Shown here: positions 19,601-25,421 of the stretch, one piece after another
Layout of the letters: each line of letters begins with the position of its first letter
How positions within the stretch are numbered: the stretch's first letter is position 1
Source: Endomicrobiales bacterium
Lineage (GTDB): Bacteria > Elusimicrobiota > Endomicrobiia > Endomicrobiales > JAFGIL01
Assembly: GCA_016929635.1 (NCBI GenBank)
Contig: JAFGIL010000061.1
Coordinates: forward strand, 1 to 35,123
Reading direction: 5' to 3'
Length of the DNA: 35,123 nucleotides
Position numbers and translations under genes: made by a program
Notes under the pieces: model-generated
Told to the model about the DNA's origin: nothing
Databases searched by the model: none
Seen by the model: the letters and a program-made list of their open reading frames with translations, nothing else

Positions 19601-20946
19601 GTGATGGTAATGCCCAGTCTTTTGATGGCAACACAGGTTCGCGCTGGGAGTCGGAGCATTCTGATCCTCAATGGATTTATGTAGATTTGCAATCGAATTT
19701 TACTGTAAATCAGATTGTGTTAAGATGGGAAACAGCAATGGCAAAAGAATACGAACTTGCAGTGTCCACAAATGCACAGAATTGGTATATAGTCTTTTCG
19801 ACAAACAACCATAGTTCCAATCTTGATTCGATAGCATTTCCAGATATAACAGCAAGATATGTCATAATGTATGGTTATGCCCGTACTACGTCATATGGTT
19901 ATTCTCTGTTTGAGTTTGAGGTGTACGGCGCTACAAACGTAGCTAAGGGAAAACCCGCAATATCTTCTTCTGCAAGCGGCAGCCATCAGAAATATGCATT
20001 TGACGGCAATACAGGTACCCGTTGGGCATCTGAGTGGTATGACCCTCAATGGATATACAGGGATTTCGGTTCACCGGTAACATTTAACAGTGTAACGTTG
20101 CAATGGGACGGGGCTTACGGGAAGAGTTATATAATTCAAACTTCAGATGATGCCGAGTCGTGGACTGATGTGTACACAACAAGTGCAGCTACCGGAGGTT
20201 CGGAAGGTTTCTCATTCGGACAGGTTACGGCCCGTTATGTGCGGTTTTATGGAACTGAGATGGGAACAGGTACGGGATATTCATTGTCTGAATTCGACGT
20301 GTTTCTGGATACAATTCCTCCTTCTGCAGTAAATGACCTGAATTCTTCGGTTGTATCGGGATATAACAGCCTGCTTCTTACATGGACCGCCCCGGGAAAT
20401 AACGGTGCCAGCGGTTCGATTATAGCTGGATCTTATGAAATAAGATATTCGTCATCTCCAACTTTAGCAACATATGATACCGTGGTGGTTTCGACTTCTT
20501 GCACTCCGGGAGACGACCAATCTTATATTTTAACAGGATTAACCAGAGGTACCACTTATTTTGTACAGATGAGGACATCTGACCAGGCAGAACTTTGGTC
20601 TGAACTATCTAATGTAACGCAAACATATCTGGGTAAGGGCGTGTCATTTAAAAAATTGGCTTCTACTACATCCCAGCTGCCGGGGCAGAAAATTACATTT
20701 ACTCTCAGAATAGAGAACAACGAGAATGAAAATATTACAGGTGCTCAGATTATAGACGTTGTTCCATATAATACAATTTTAACGGCTAGTTCCAATGATG
20801 TTACAGGTGGAAATATAAAGCAATATTGGTACAATGATAAATGGAATAACGAATGGTCGCAGGAAGCGACTAAAATAAAATGGATCTGGGATACGATAGG
20901 ATCTTTCACTGCGGAGGAAGCTGAATATAAAGTTACTATAAAGTAG
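10621..20946 (+). CDS. Giant secreted adhesin-like protein: 12 discoidin (F5/8C) and 16 fibronectin III modules
   Basis: A 3441-residue protein with a signal peptide (residues 1-20, cleavage near SWG-FSA). It is built of discoidin/F5-8 type C modules (signature AFDG..RWES..DPQWIYVDL) that always come in pairs, separated by runs of fibronectin III modules (signature DWTSPGDDG...TYYIKIRT.D). The order is pair, 1 FN3, pair, 4 FN3, pair, 4 FN3, pair, 2 FN3, pair, 4 FN3, pair, 1 FN3, then a DUF11-like domain at about 3341-3441. F5/8C modules commonly bind carbohydrate, and FN3 runs act as spacers. I see no catalytic domain, LPXTG, transmembrane anchor or type IX-like tail. Every FN3 has a single Cys in an ST.C motif. 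The ribosome binding site is weak (AGGA about 17 bases upstream), so the start rests mainly on the signal peptide. Likely role: surface or matrix glycan binding, by inference. Confidence 0.9.
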   Translation: MYRKLSILTILIMCISASWGFSASNLARDMRGVASTCKGNWFAIDGDGGTRWESGHQSDPQWFKIDLQTTKLINNVTFYWEGARASHYQVLVATVDADWGIFDPNDSNWTVIFSTDDHQALQEQLIFDDVEARYVVMYGTARIGSWGYSLYQFIVSSGAADFAKNMPAASSTTVIGGHHQMYAFDGNAAGESRWESMPDSDPQWIYVDLESTTTINTVVLKWEGAYASAYQVQVSTDANTWSDVYSTSSGDGGTDYVVFESTDARYVRVYGTTRVLGAGSGYSIYEFEVYLDSTPPQAITDLEAAQGQYDGWIDLDWTSPGDDGSTGDITGGEYEITLSSDTAFTYYYTLQISTSCSPFEYHNTTIKNLEPGVTYYMKIRTKDEANNWSALSEPSTAYATIGEGLPVANVSLTMPWEASSCSGNKEAFDKNGGSRWISISEKDPQWIYVDLNSTYTINTVTLEWETARAASYDICTSTNAVNWYITYSTGNHTATSDTITFRDTVARYVMMFGKTRVGNYGYSLYEFTVSTGGGSFIQDGMPSFSSSTVNIGYHQRYAFDGDPGTRWQSESWSPQWIYKDLGSEQWVNSVTLDWGTDYASSYQIQVSTDAENWSDVYTTTTGDGGIDNIGFSSASVRYVKMNGTAIGSGIRYIIDEFDIFLDTTPPSSVTDLAATQGQSGGQIRLDWTAPGDDGSSGNIVGGSYNIIYSSDTGFSPYSNINISTSCSPGEAHSKILTGLEGGVTYYIKIRTGDDAGLWSGLSEPATAWAMNDVVAPAVITDLAAETGSAEAQIRLDWTSPGDDGSSGNISGGSYEITYSSDTGFLYFATINISTSCSPGEAHNKILTGLEGGVTYYIKIRTEDDAGLWSGLSEPATAWAMTDAVSPAVINDLVADAGINEGEIRLDWTSPGDDGSSGGIVGGSYNIRYSSYPTFSSYVNVNISTSCSPGEAHNRILTGLDGGVTYYMKIRTSDESGNWSGLSEPATAWAKVDPIPPSVITDLVAVPGSIDGKIDLDWTSPGDDGTAEAIIDGEYEISYSSDSGFPYYGTVQISTSCVFGEYHNWTLQDLEPGVTFYIKIRTSDDAGNWSALSEPATAYATTGVPFERANVSLTLPWEASSVYGNKMAFDTDMGSRWESIAQSDPQWIYVDLQSTRTINTVILTWENAMASSYDICISSNASDWFIVYSTENHTINKDTITFSDTEARYVMMYGKTRINGDWGYSLFDFKVSTGGDTFVQNGMPSFSSSTVSGGYHQRYAFDGNGGTQWQSEAWSPQWIYKDLGSEQWVNSVTLDWGTDYASSYQIQVSTDAENWSGVYTTTTGDGNIDDIGFSSASVRYVKMNGTAIGSGIRYIIDEFDIFLDTTPPSAVTDLAATQGSSGGQIRLDWTAPGDDGSSGDIVGGSYEIIYSSDTGFLYSSAISVSTSCSPGEANSRILTGLGESVTYYIKIRTEDNAGLWSGLSEPATAWAMNDVVAPAVITDLAAETGSGEGQIRLDWTSPGDDGSSGEILGGSYNIRYSTYPTFSSYLNINLSTSCSPGEAHSHILTGLDGGVTFYFKIRTEDDMGLWSGLSEPATAWAMTDATPPAVITDLVAVTGSNEGEIRLDWTSPGDDGSSGDIVGGYYNIRYSSYPTFSSYVNVNVSTSCSPGEAHNRILAGLDGGVTYYMKIRTMDEAGNWSSLSEPATAWAMLDTIAPAVIDDLTATQGTFDGQIDLDWTSPGDNGSSGIITGGEYEIRYSSDSGFPYYGTVQISTTCSPGESHSRTLNGLEPGTTYFIKIRTSDESENWSDLSDSATAYATIGAPLQKASFSLDQSWKASTCYGNSLAFDIDGGTRWESEQSDPQWIYVDLQSTYTVNQVILRWETARAASFDICISTNASDWYIVYSTSNHTIFVDTITFSDVDARYVIMYGTARVGSFGYSLFDFEVYGTTNIAGKKPSASSSASGSHQKYAFDGNPTTLWESEIYDPQWIYRDLGSPTAINTAKIYWGSGYASNYQIQCSADALQWTDIYSTSLGSGNTEYLVLTSTETRYVRMYGTARGAGGKYSIYEFSVYLDTTPPAAITDLAATHGLGDGQIRLDWTAPGDDGNTGDIIEGSYEIRYSSDTVFSYYGTVLISTACSPGEMHNRLLTGLEPGTTYYIKMRTSDETQTWSQLSEPATTWATIDDIAPSVITDLTSTQGIRNGQIKLDWTSPGDDADTGNIAGGQYEIRYSSDAAFPYYGTVAISTTCSPGESHSYLLTLLDPGATYYVKIRTADEGENWSALSEPTTNWAMIGEVLTKAGFSTAQSWLASTCYGNYQAFDGNSGSRWISESSDPQWIYVDLQSEYSINQISLQWEAAMAETYDICISTNAEDWYIIFSTDSHAALSETLIFSPVTARYVMMYGYDRATEYSYSIFEFAVSGGAGNLALNKPSVSSSAMGSHQKYAFDGSLGTNWESQTSGTQWVYKDLGSTTTINNVKLHWHTGGYASSYQVQASTDADTWEDLYTTVSGSGGTEYIAFTSAIYRYVRMYATVHGTGGNYSIDEFEIFEDTTPPSAVTSIAATQGQQGGHIDLSWISPGDDSYTGFISSGSFEIRYSSDSAFPYYGSIAISTSCSPGEIHGKSVGSLEPGVTYYMKIRTRDDVGLWSGLSDSATAWAMTDSFAPSVVTNLSASPGSAEGQVFLTWTAPGDDGYTGTIIDGNYEIRYSSDSAFPYFSTVVISTTCSPGDHQTRVLTGLEGGTTFYVKIRVSDELNNWSDLSESATAWAMTDITPPAVIADLSGTQGANEGEIELSWTSPGDDGSTKAIIDGNYDIRYSSNSAFLYYGIVIISTSCSPGETHSRILTGLEGGTTYYIKIRTSDELGNYSGLSQSVTTWSLPDIIPPAVITTLSAVPGQGSGKIDLSWTSTGDDALIGPITGGKFEIRYSVNPSFSPYDYTEISTSCTSGEVHSWTIKYLDPGTTYYIKVRIQDESGNWSALSEPSTTYAKTADGFEQTTYPLSQSWLASTCDGNAQSFDGNTGSRWESEHSDPQWIYVDLQSNFTVNQIVLRWETAMAKEYELAVSTNAQNWYIVFSTNNHSSNLDSIAFPDITARYVIMYGYARTTSYGYSLFEFEVYGATNVAKGKPAISSSASGSHQKYAFDGNTGTRWASEWYDPQWIYRDFGSPVTFNSVTLQWDGAYGKSYIIQTSDDAESWTDVYTTSAATGGSEGFSFGQVTARYVRFYGTEMGTGTGYSLSEFDVFLDTIPPSAVNDLNSSVVSGYNSLLLTWTAPGNNGASGSIIAGSYEIRYSSSPTLATYDTVVVSTSCTPGDDQSYILTGLTRGTTYFVQMRTSDQAELWSELSNVTQTYLGKGVSFKKLASTTSQLPGQKITFTLRIENNENENITGAQIIDVVPYNTILTASSNDVTGGNIKQYWYNDKWNNEWSQEATKIKWIWDTIGSFTAEEAEYKVTIK
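10690..20640 (+). repeat. In-frame protein-coding module array (12 F5/8C, 16 FN3)
   Basis: Approximate F5/8C modules: 10690-11095, 11101-11496, 11830-12210, 12220-12606, 13930-14319, 14320-14709, 16033-16413, 16414-16794, 17452-17841, 17842-18225, 19546-19929 and 19930-20310. Approximate FN3 modules begin at 11497, 12607, 12940, 13270, 13600, 14710, 15043, 15373, 15703, 16795, 17128, 18226, 18556, 18886, 19216 and 20311, each about 330 bases. Borders were set by eye from conserved TPP/APAV.TDL starts and RYV.MYG...EF ends and may be off by several codons. Confidence 0.85.
11830..16032 (+). repeat. 2.1-kb in-frame tandem duplication inside the adhesin gene
   Basis: The block at about 11830-13929 (F5/8C pair plus four FN3) recurs directly at about 13930-16032. 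Matching positions are offset by 2100 bases at the start (GCGAATGTT at 11842 and 13942). The offset is 2103 bases from the second discoidin module on, checked at 12361/14464, 12960/15063, 13324/15427 and 13741/15844. The one-codon shift is consistent with the insertion in the GDWGY version of the first discoidin module. Some stretches are nearly identical, with about 6 differences in 117 bases from 12361, while others have diverged clearly. Confidence 0.85.
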
Positions 20947-20956
20947 TTAAAATAAA

Positions 20957-23164
20957 ATGAATAAGATTAAGTACTTATTATTACCCATAATTTTCCTAAT
21001 CCTGTGCGTTAATCCGCTTTTGGGAACCGAGCTGGTAGTGGACGACTTTAACGACGGAAAAGATCCCAGTTATTTGGGCGGGAATAATGCAATGTACAAC
21101 GATGACGGAAACGGGGTTAACATCACTGATACCCTTTACAACAGCCAGATTGCACTTGGAGGCAAAGGATATTCCTGGTGTATTGCATGGGATGGAGTAG
21201 CTCCGGGGAACTGGGGCGCGATTGCCGTGTCGCCATTTGTCCCGCATATAGATGTATCTTCATACGACTATTTAACTTTCTGGATTTATTCTCCCAATGT
21301 CGGGACAAAAGCAATGGTTATATTCAAGGATTCTTCGGACGTAGAGGCAAGGTTCAGGCTTACAGAGCTTGTGAATACGGGGCCGACATGGCAGCAGGTA
21401 AGCATCCCCCTGGAAGCAGTGAAGAGGAAAAACTATCAGATAAATCTTGCGTCGTTAAAAGAGTTTATTTTCTTTATGAATGCCGATGAGCCTGAGTATG
21501 ATGCAGGAGGAGGCATTTACATTGATGACATTAAGTTCATGAGGACTCCTCATGCCCCGGGAAATACCATAACTTACAACGGAGGAGATGCCGGATTATC
21601 GAATATACCTGATATGCCCGGAGATGCGTTCATGTGGTACAATGAAGCTGTAGGAACGCATACAGTTACCGAGATGGAAATAACGATTCTGCCGGGATAT
21701 GCGGCCAGCTGGGTAAGAAACCCAAGATCAGTGGCTTATTCGGTTGAAACAGATGTGACCAGGTTCCTGCCATTCTCAGTGAAAAATGACGGCAATACGG
21801 CAGATTTCATCTATCTGTCAACGTCTGCCGTTTCAGGAGATTGGCCGGCCAGGATTTATCTTGACAGAGGGGAAATAGGCGTATATGATACGCTTGATGT
21901 AGAGAGTTATAATACAGTAGCACTGCAGCCGGATTCTACGGAGTATTTCCTTTTGGCAGTAGATATCCCGGCTAATGCAGTAGTCCAAAGCAGCACTACA
22001 ATAGAGATTACGGCAAAAACAAATAATGGGCAGGGAACCGATGATAACTGGCCCTCATCATCCGTTAACGATGATACTATAACAAGCGATGTGTTAGTAA
22101 TATATGACCCAGATACAAACAACTGGCGTGTACCTCCCGGCTATCCCGCAATCGAAATTGTCAATAAACCGCCGGAAATTCTGGGGGTACTCGGCGGCAA
22201 GATAATACTTTCGTTTAATGTGGTAAATACATCATCTATATTAACCGATGTATCTATCTGGTATTCTTACACCGATTCTGATTCCAATGTAAGCACGGGT
22301 ACAATTTCACTGCCGATTAACGACGATTACTTCTATTCATATGATCTTAAAGACATAATAACAGACGAAGGTACCTTTGATTATAAGATTACCGTAATAA
22401 ATGAAAACGGGGACATTGCACAATATTCAGATTCTTCAAAGATACAGTCGGAAATAGAAGAAACCATAACTTCGGGCGAGGTGAAGCTTGAAGACGGCAA
22501 TCCCGATGACGGTTATACTTATGTGCTCATTCCAGAAGGCGCTATGGAAAACGCGACTGCTATTAGGATAAAACGGCTTGATAGGAATCAAGTTACAAGA
22601 AGGCCTAAATCCTCCTTTACGACATTGCCCTCTGTTATCTATGAGTTCGGCCCGGAACAGACTTTTAAGAAACCTGTTACTATATGTTTGCTGTATCCTG
22701 ATTATGATAGTGATGGTATGGAGGATAACACGGGATATGAAGAAACTTCTCTTAAAATATTCTTCTGGGATGGATATGACTGGGTTTTTGTCGGAGGGAC
22801 AATAGATGCGGACCAGAATACTATTACGGTTAAAGTTATGCATTTTTCACAGTACGCGGTATTTCCTTCGGCCGCACCTTCTACTAGCGATTACAGGCCT
22901 GTACAGAAAATTATAACGCCTGCATTAATAGATGATAAGAACGATTATGCTGAATTCCCGGCTATTGATTTATCACAGGATTTTAAGATATACATTTATG
23001 ACATTAACGGACGCCGTATAAAAACCCTTGAAAACGAGAATATATGGCGCGGTGATGACGATAATAATGACACGGTTGAAAGCGGTGTATATATATATCA
23101 ATACAAAGTTAATATAAACGGGAAAAAAGAGCTAATTAGCGGTACGATAACAGTTGCAAAATAA
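20957..23164 (+). CDS. Secreted protein with carbohydrate-binding-like, ZU5-like and FlgD-like C-terminal domains
   Basis: A 735-residue protein that starts 10 bases after the adhesin stop and has no clear Shine-Dalgarno, so translation may be coupled. Signal peptide at about 1-23. Residues 24-198 form a CBM11-like jelly-roll candidate (DDFNDG start, NWGAIAVSP, a YLTFWIYSP strand, ending GGGIYIDDIKFMR). Residues about 200-490 look like beta-rich Ig-type segments without a clear family. Residues about 495-640 resemble ZU5 domains (IPEGAM, YEFGPEQTFKKPVTI, TVKVMHFSQYAVF). The last 60 or so residues (YIYDINGRRIKTL ... GVYIYQYKVN) match the FlgD-Ig/type IX C-terminal sorting style. No catalytic signature is seen. 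With the PorV-like gene upstream, an exported surface glycan-binding protein is the best guess. Confidence 0.8.
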   Translation: MNKIKYLLLPIIFLILCVNPLLGTELVVDDFNDGKDPSYLGGNNAMYNDDGNGVNITDTLYNSQIALGGKGYSWCIAWDGVAPGNWGAIAVSPFVPHIDVSSYDYLTFWIYSPNVGTKAMVIFKDSSDVEARFRLTELVNTGPTWQQVSIPLEAVKRKNYQINLASLKEFIFFMNADEPEYDAGGGIYIDDIKFMRTPHAPGNTITYNGGDAGLSNIPDMPGDAFMWYNEAVGTHTVTEMEITILPGYAASWVRNPRSVAYSVETDVTRFLPFSVKNDGNTADFIYLSTSAVSGDWPARIYLDRGEIGVYDTLDVESYNTVALQPDSTEYFLLAVDIPANAVVQSSTTIEITAKTNNGQGTDDNWPSSSVNDDTITSDVLVIYDPDTNNWRVPPGYPAIEIVNKPPEILGVLGGKIILSFNVVNTSSILTDVSIWYSYTDSDSNVSTGTISLPINDDYFYSYDLKDIITDEGTFDYKITVINENGDIAQYSDSSKIQSEIEETITSGEVKLEDGNPDDGYTYVLIPEGAMENATAIRIKRLDRNQVTRRPKSSFTTLPSVIYEFGPEQTFKKPVTICLLYPDYDSDGMEDNTGYEETSLKIFFWDGYDWVFVGGTIDADQNTITVKVMHFSQYAVFPSAAPSTSDYRPVQKIITPALIDDKNDYAEFPAIDLSQDFKIYIYDINGRRIKTLENENIWRGDDDNNDTVESGVYIYQYKVNINGKKELISGTITVAK

Positions 23165-23202
23165 TTTTATTTTTTGTATAAATAATTATTAAATTAAAAT
23201 AC

Positions 23203-23206
23203 AGGA
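23203..23206 (+). promoter_or_regulatory. Ribosome binding site deciding the DUF5683 start
   Basis: AGGA lies 5 bases before the ATG at 23212 but only 2 bases before the in-frame GTG at 23209. The ATG is therefore the better start. Confidence 0.55.
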
Positions 23207-23211
23207 AAGTG

Positions 23212-23712
23212 ATGAATTTCAGCAAGAATAAATTTTGTTATATACTTATTTGTGTTGTTTTTGCAGCGAATACTCTGTTAATGGCTGAGGATGAGCCTAT
23301 CCGGATAAATTTTTATGCAAAAACAAGGACAAATGCCCTGCTCCGTTCAGCAGTCTTGCCTGGATGGGGCCAAGTTTTTAATGGGCAAAGAAGAAAAGGC
23401 TATATAATCGGCGCCATGGAACTAACCACAGTGCTTGGTTCTGTTTACCTTTTTTCCCAGGCATCTACCAAATATGATGAATATGCTGATACTGGATTGA
23501 AAAACAGCACTTTATATGATGATTATCAGACGCAGTATAATACTGCAGTTATGGCAACCGGGGTGGCTGTGGTTATATGGCTGTATTCTATGGCTGATGC
23601 ATATTTTTCAGGTTCTTCTGCTGATATGGATTATGAAGAAGAGATAAGAGATTGGAAAGTATATATGTACGCAAGAAAAGATTTAAAAGTATTGTATCAA
23701 TATAAGTTTTAA
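23212..23712 (+). CDS. DUF5683-like small membrane protein
   Basis: A 166-residue protein from the ATG at 23212 (a GTG directly before it is too close to the ribosome binding site). It has an N-terminal hydrophobic signal or anchor ending near LLMAED. Next come the family hallmark SAVLPGWGQVFNGQ with RRKGY, then two hydrophobic segments (GAMELTTVLGSVYLF and AVMATGVAVVIWLYSMADAY), typical of DUF5683 envelope proteins of unknown function. A short polar tail follows. It sits 47 bases after the preceding gene and 33 before the next, within the envelope operon. A role in assembling or inserting the surface proteins is possible from context only. Confidence 0.7.
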   Translation: MNFSKNKFCYILICVVFAANTLLMAEDEPIRINFYAKTRTNALLRSAVLPGWGQVFNGQRRKGYIIGAMELTTVLGSVYLFSQASTKYDEYADTGLKNSTLYDDYQTQYNTAVMATGVAVVIWLYSMADAYFSGSSADMDYEEEIRDWKVYMYARKDLKVLYQYKF

Positions 23713-23730
23713 AAATACTTTTAGGGGTAA

Positions 23731-23736
23731 AGGAGG
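23731..23736 (+). promoter_or_regulatory. Perfect Shine-Dalgarno for a GTG-started gene
   Basis: AGGAGG lies 9 bases before the GTG at 23746. It supports GTG as the start, since the GTG immediately precedes a signal peptide (KKVLFILLFF) and no ATG is available before it. Confidence 0.75.
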
Positions 23737-23745
23737 AAATTTTTC

Positions 23746-24366
23746 GTGAAAAAGGTTTTATTTATTTTGTTATTTTTCGTTTTTGTTTTGAAATTAGGGG
23801 GAGTTGAATCACGCGCAATGGGGAAAAAACCGGATGGGAAAGGGGGGCAAGGCAAGGTATTCTATATTTACCAGGATGAAGGCAGCCCGTTGAACCACTT
23901 TTCGCCTTCCGGATGGATGGGTGATACCGGAGATCTAAGCATTGACGGGAGATGGATGGATAGCCCTTTTTCAGGGCAAACGTGTTTTAGAATCGAATAT
24001 ACTGCAAAAGGCCCTCAGGGCTGGGCAGGTATTTACTGGCAGGAACCCGCAAATAACTGGGGAGATATTCCCGGAGGTCATAACCTTTCTAAGGCAAACA
24101 AGTTTACTATGTGGATAAGGGGAGAAAAAGGCGGTGAGAAAATCAACGGTTTTACTATAGGAGGAATATTAGACGGCAAGGTTTCCTCTGATACGGATAT
24201 AGTAAGTATGAACCCTTTAGTGCTTACGGAAAAATGGAACAAAGTCGAAGTGCCTTTGGAAGATAAAAATCTTAAAAATATAATAAGCGGTCTTTCTTTT
24301 TCAATCAGCAAAGAAAATAATCCAAAAGGAGCCGTGTTTTATATAGATGAGGTTAGGTTTGAATAA
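23746..24366 (+). CDS. Small secreted carbohydrate-binding-like protein
   Basis: A 206-residue protein, GTG start. Signal peptide at about 1-24, a short Lys/Gly linker (GKKPDGKGGQGK), then one jelly-roll domain at about 37-206. Its features are FYIYQDEG, SPSGWMGD, GWAGIYWQEPANNWG, FTMWIRGEKGG and a terminal FYIDEVRFE strand. These match the single domain at the C terminus of the next gene and, more loosely, the N-terminal domain of the 735-residue protein. The family recalls CBM11-like or uncharacterised beta-sandwich glycan binders; I cannot name it with certainty. No anchor is visible, so it should be periplasmic or released. It is 22 bases from its paralogue, suggesting a local duplication. 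Confidence 0.75.
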   Translation: MKKVLFILLFFVFVLKLGGVESRAMGKKPDGKGGQGKVFYIYQDEGSPLNHFSPSGWMGDTGDLSIDGRWMDSPFSGQTCFRIEYTAKGPQGWAGIYWQEPANNWGDIPGGHNLSKANKFTMWIRGEKGGEKINGFTIGGILDGKVSSDTDIVSMNPLVLTEKWNKVEVPLEDKNLKNIISGLSFSISKENNPKGAVFYIDEVRFE

Positions 24367-24388
24367 TATAGTGAGGGAATAGTCTTAA

Positions 24389-25276
24389 ATGCAGACCAGA
24401 TCCAGAATTTATTTTATTTTAATATTATGTGTTTTTTGCATGGCTGTTGTGTCATGTAAAAAAAAGAAAAAGCTGGCTACATCAACAGTTGATGTGGCCA
24501 TTACTCCTGTTTCAATAAGCCTTGATGCCGGAGCTTCTGAATCATTGACGGCTTCTGTGACAAATGCCGGGAAGGAAATAGATGCAAATCCCACATGGGC
24601 AGTATCAAACACCAATCTTGGGCAATTTTCACCAGAACAAGGTAAAAAAGTTACTTTTACGGCAGGAACTCTTTCTGGGTCCGCTTATATAACTGCTATA
24701 GTAGATGATATTACTTCTAATTCCGCAAGTCTCGTGGTTAGTGGTGATAGCGGTGGTGGCAGTAATGGAGGTGGAGGCGAGTATTTTTACGTTTACAAAG
24801 ATTACGAAGATGCTGAAAATCATTATATTCCTCATCAATGGTGGGGTGACCAACCTACGGTTGATTTTAATAATGCCACTATCCCCACGGGAGGCGGCTC
24901 ATCTTCCATGAAATTTACATATACCTCCGGAGGTGCGGGTTGGGGTGCTATACTTTGGACGGAACCATATGATAATAATGGCGATAATTATCCAACTAAT
25001 ACAGATTATGATTTAAGTGATTATACTAAATTGACATTTTGGGCGAAAAGCGACACTGCAGGCAATAAGATAACAGTACAGGTCGGAGGATTTGAAAATG
25101 CTAAATACCCCGATAGTTCCCAAACATCTCAGGAATTTAGCCTGAGTACAACATGGGATCAGTATGAATTATCCTTAGCTGAGAAGGATTTAACAAAAAT
25201 TCAGCTGGGATTTTATCTGGGTTTCACCAATCCTCCTTTTGTATTCTATCTGGACGAAATTAAATTTGAAAATTAG
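24389..25276 (+). CDS. Lipoprotein with Ig-like (Big-type) and carbohydrate-binding-like domains
   Basis: A 295-residue protein with a lipoprotein signal peptide: hydrophobic stretch, then VVSC with Cys at about 23, followed by five Lys. Residues about 32-115 form a bacterial Ig-like domain (VAITPVSISLDAGASESLTASV ... ATVDD-like strands ending SASLVVSG). A Gly/Ser linker (GDSGGGSNGGGGE) follows. Residues about 130-295 form a jelly-roll homologous to the preceding gene (FYVYKDYEDAENHY, GWGAILWTEPYDNNG, LTFWAKSD, FVFYLDEIKFEN). This is probably a lipid-anchored glycan-binding protein, functionally like a SusE/SusF-type surface binder though not homologous to them. It is the last gene before the 25325-25355 hairpin. 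Confidence 0.8.
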   Translation: MQTRSRIYFILILCVFCMAVVSCKKKKKLATSTVDVAITPVSISLDAGASESLTASVTNAGKEIDANPTWAVSNTNLGQFSPEQGKKVTFTAGTLSGSAYITAIVDDITSNSASLVVSGDSGGGSNGGGGEYFYVYKDYEDAENHYIPHQWWGDQPTVDFNNATIPTGGGSSSMKFTYTSGGAGWGAILWTEPYDNNGDNYPTNTDYDLSDYTKLTFWAKSDTAGNKITVQVGGFENAKYPDSSQTSQEFSLSTTWDQYELSLAEKDLTKIQLGFYLGFTNPPFVFYLDEIKFEN

Positions 25277-25324
25277 CGTTGTGATGTTTTGTTATATAAG
25301 TTTTATTTAGCATAAGATGAAAAT

Positions 25325-25355
25325 GAATTTCTGATGGAAAGTATCAGAAATTTTT
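25325..25355 (+). terminator. Candidate rho-independent terminator ending the envelope operon
   Basis: AATTTCTGAT (25326-25335) pairs perfectly with ATCAGAAATT (25343-25352) around a 7-base loop, extendable by one G-U pair. The downstream arm ends in a run of T. The stem is AU-rich with only two G-C pairs, so termination may be partial. It lies 49 bases after the lipoprotein stop. Confidence 0.5.
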
Positions 25356-25368
25356 ATTTAAAGCCATA

Positions 25369-25382
25369 TGTTATCGATAACA
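25369..25382. promoter_or_regulatory. LacI/GntR-type operator palindrome upstream of the glycosidase operon
   Basis: TGTTATCGATAACA is a perfect 14-base palindrome with a central CG, the form of LacI-family operators (compare the E. coli GntR site ATGTTA-N4-TAACAT). It sits 39 bases before the first GH35 start codon and after the terminator candidate, where it could block transcription. No regulator gene lies in the window, so the binding protein is unknown. I could not place a convincing promoter beside it. Confidence 0.6.
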
Positions 25383-25421
25383 AATTGGTTTATTTGGCAA
25401 ATTTAATGATTTAGAGGTTTT

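Noticed and set aside
11497-20640. Regular repeats that could suggest a CRISPR or satellite array
   Set aside because: The repeats are about 330-390 bases, diverged, strictly in frame, and encode clear FN3 and discoidin folds.
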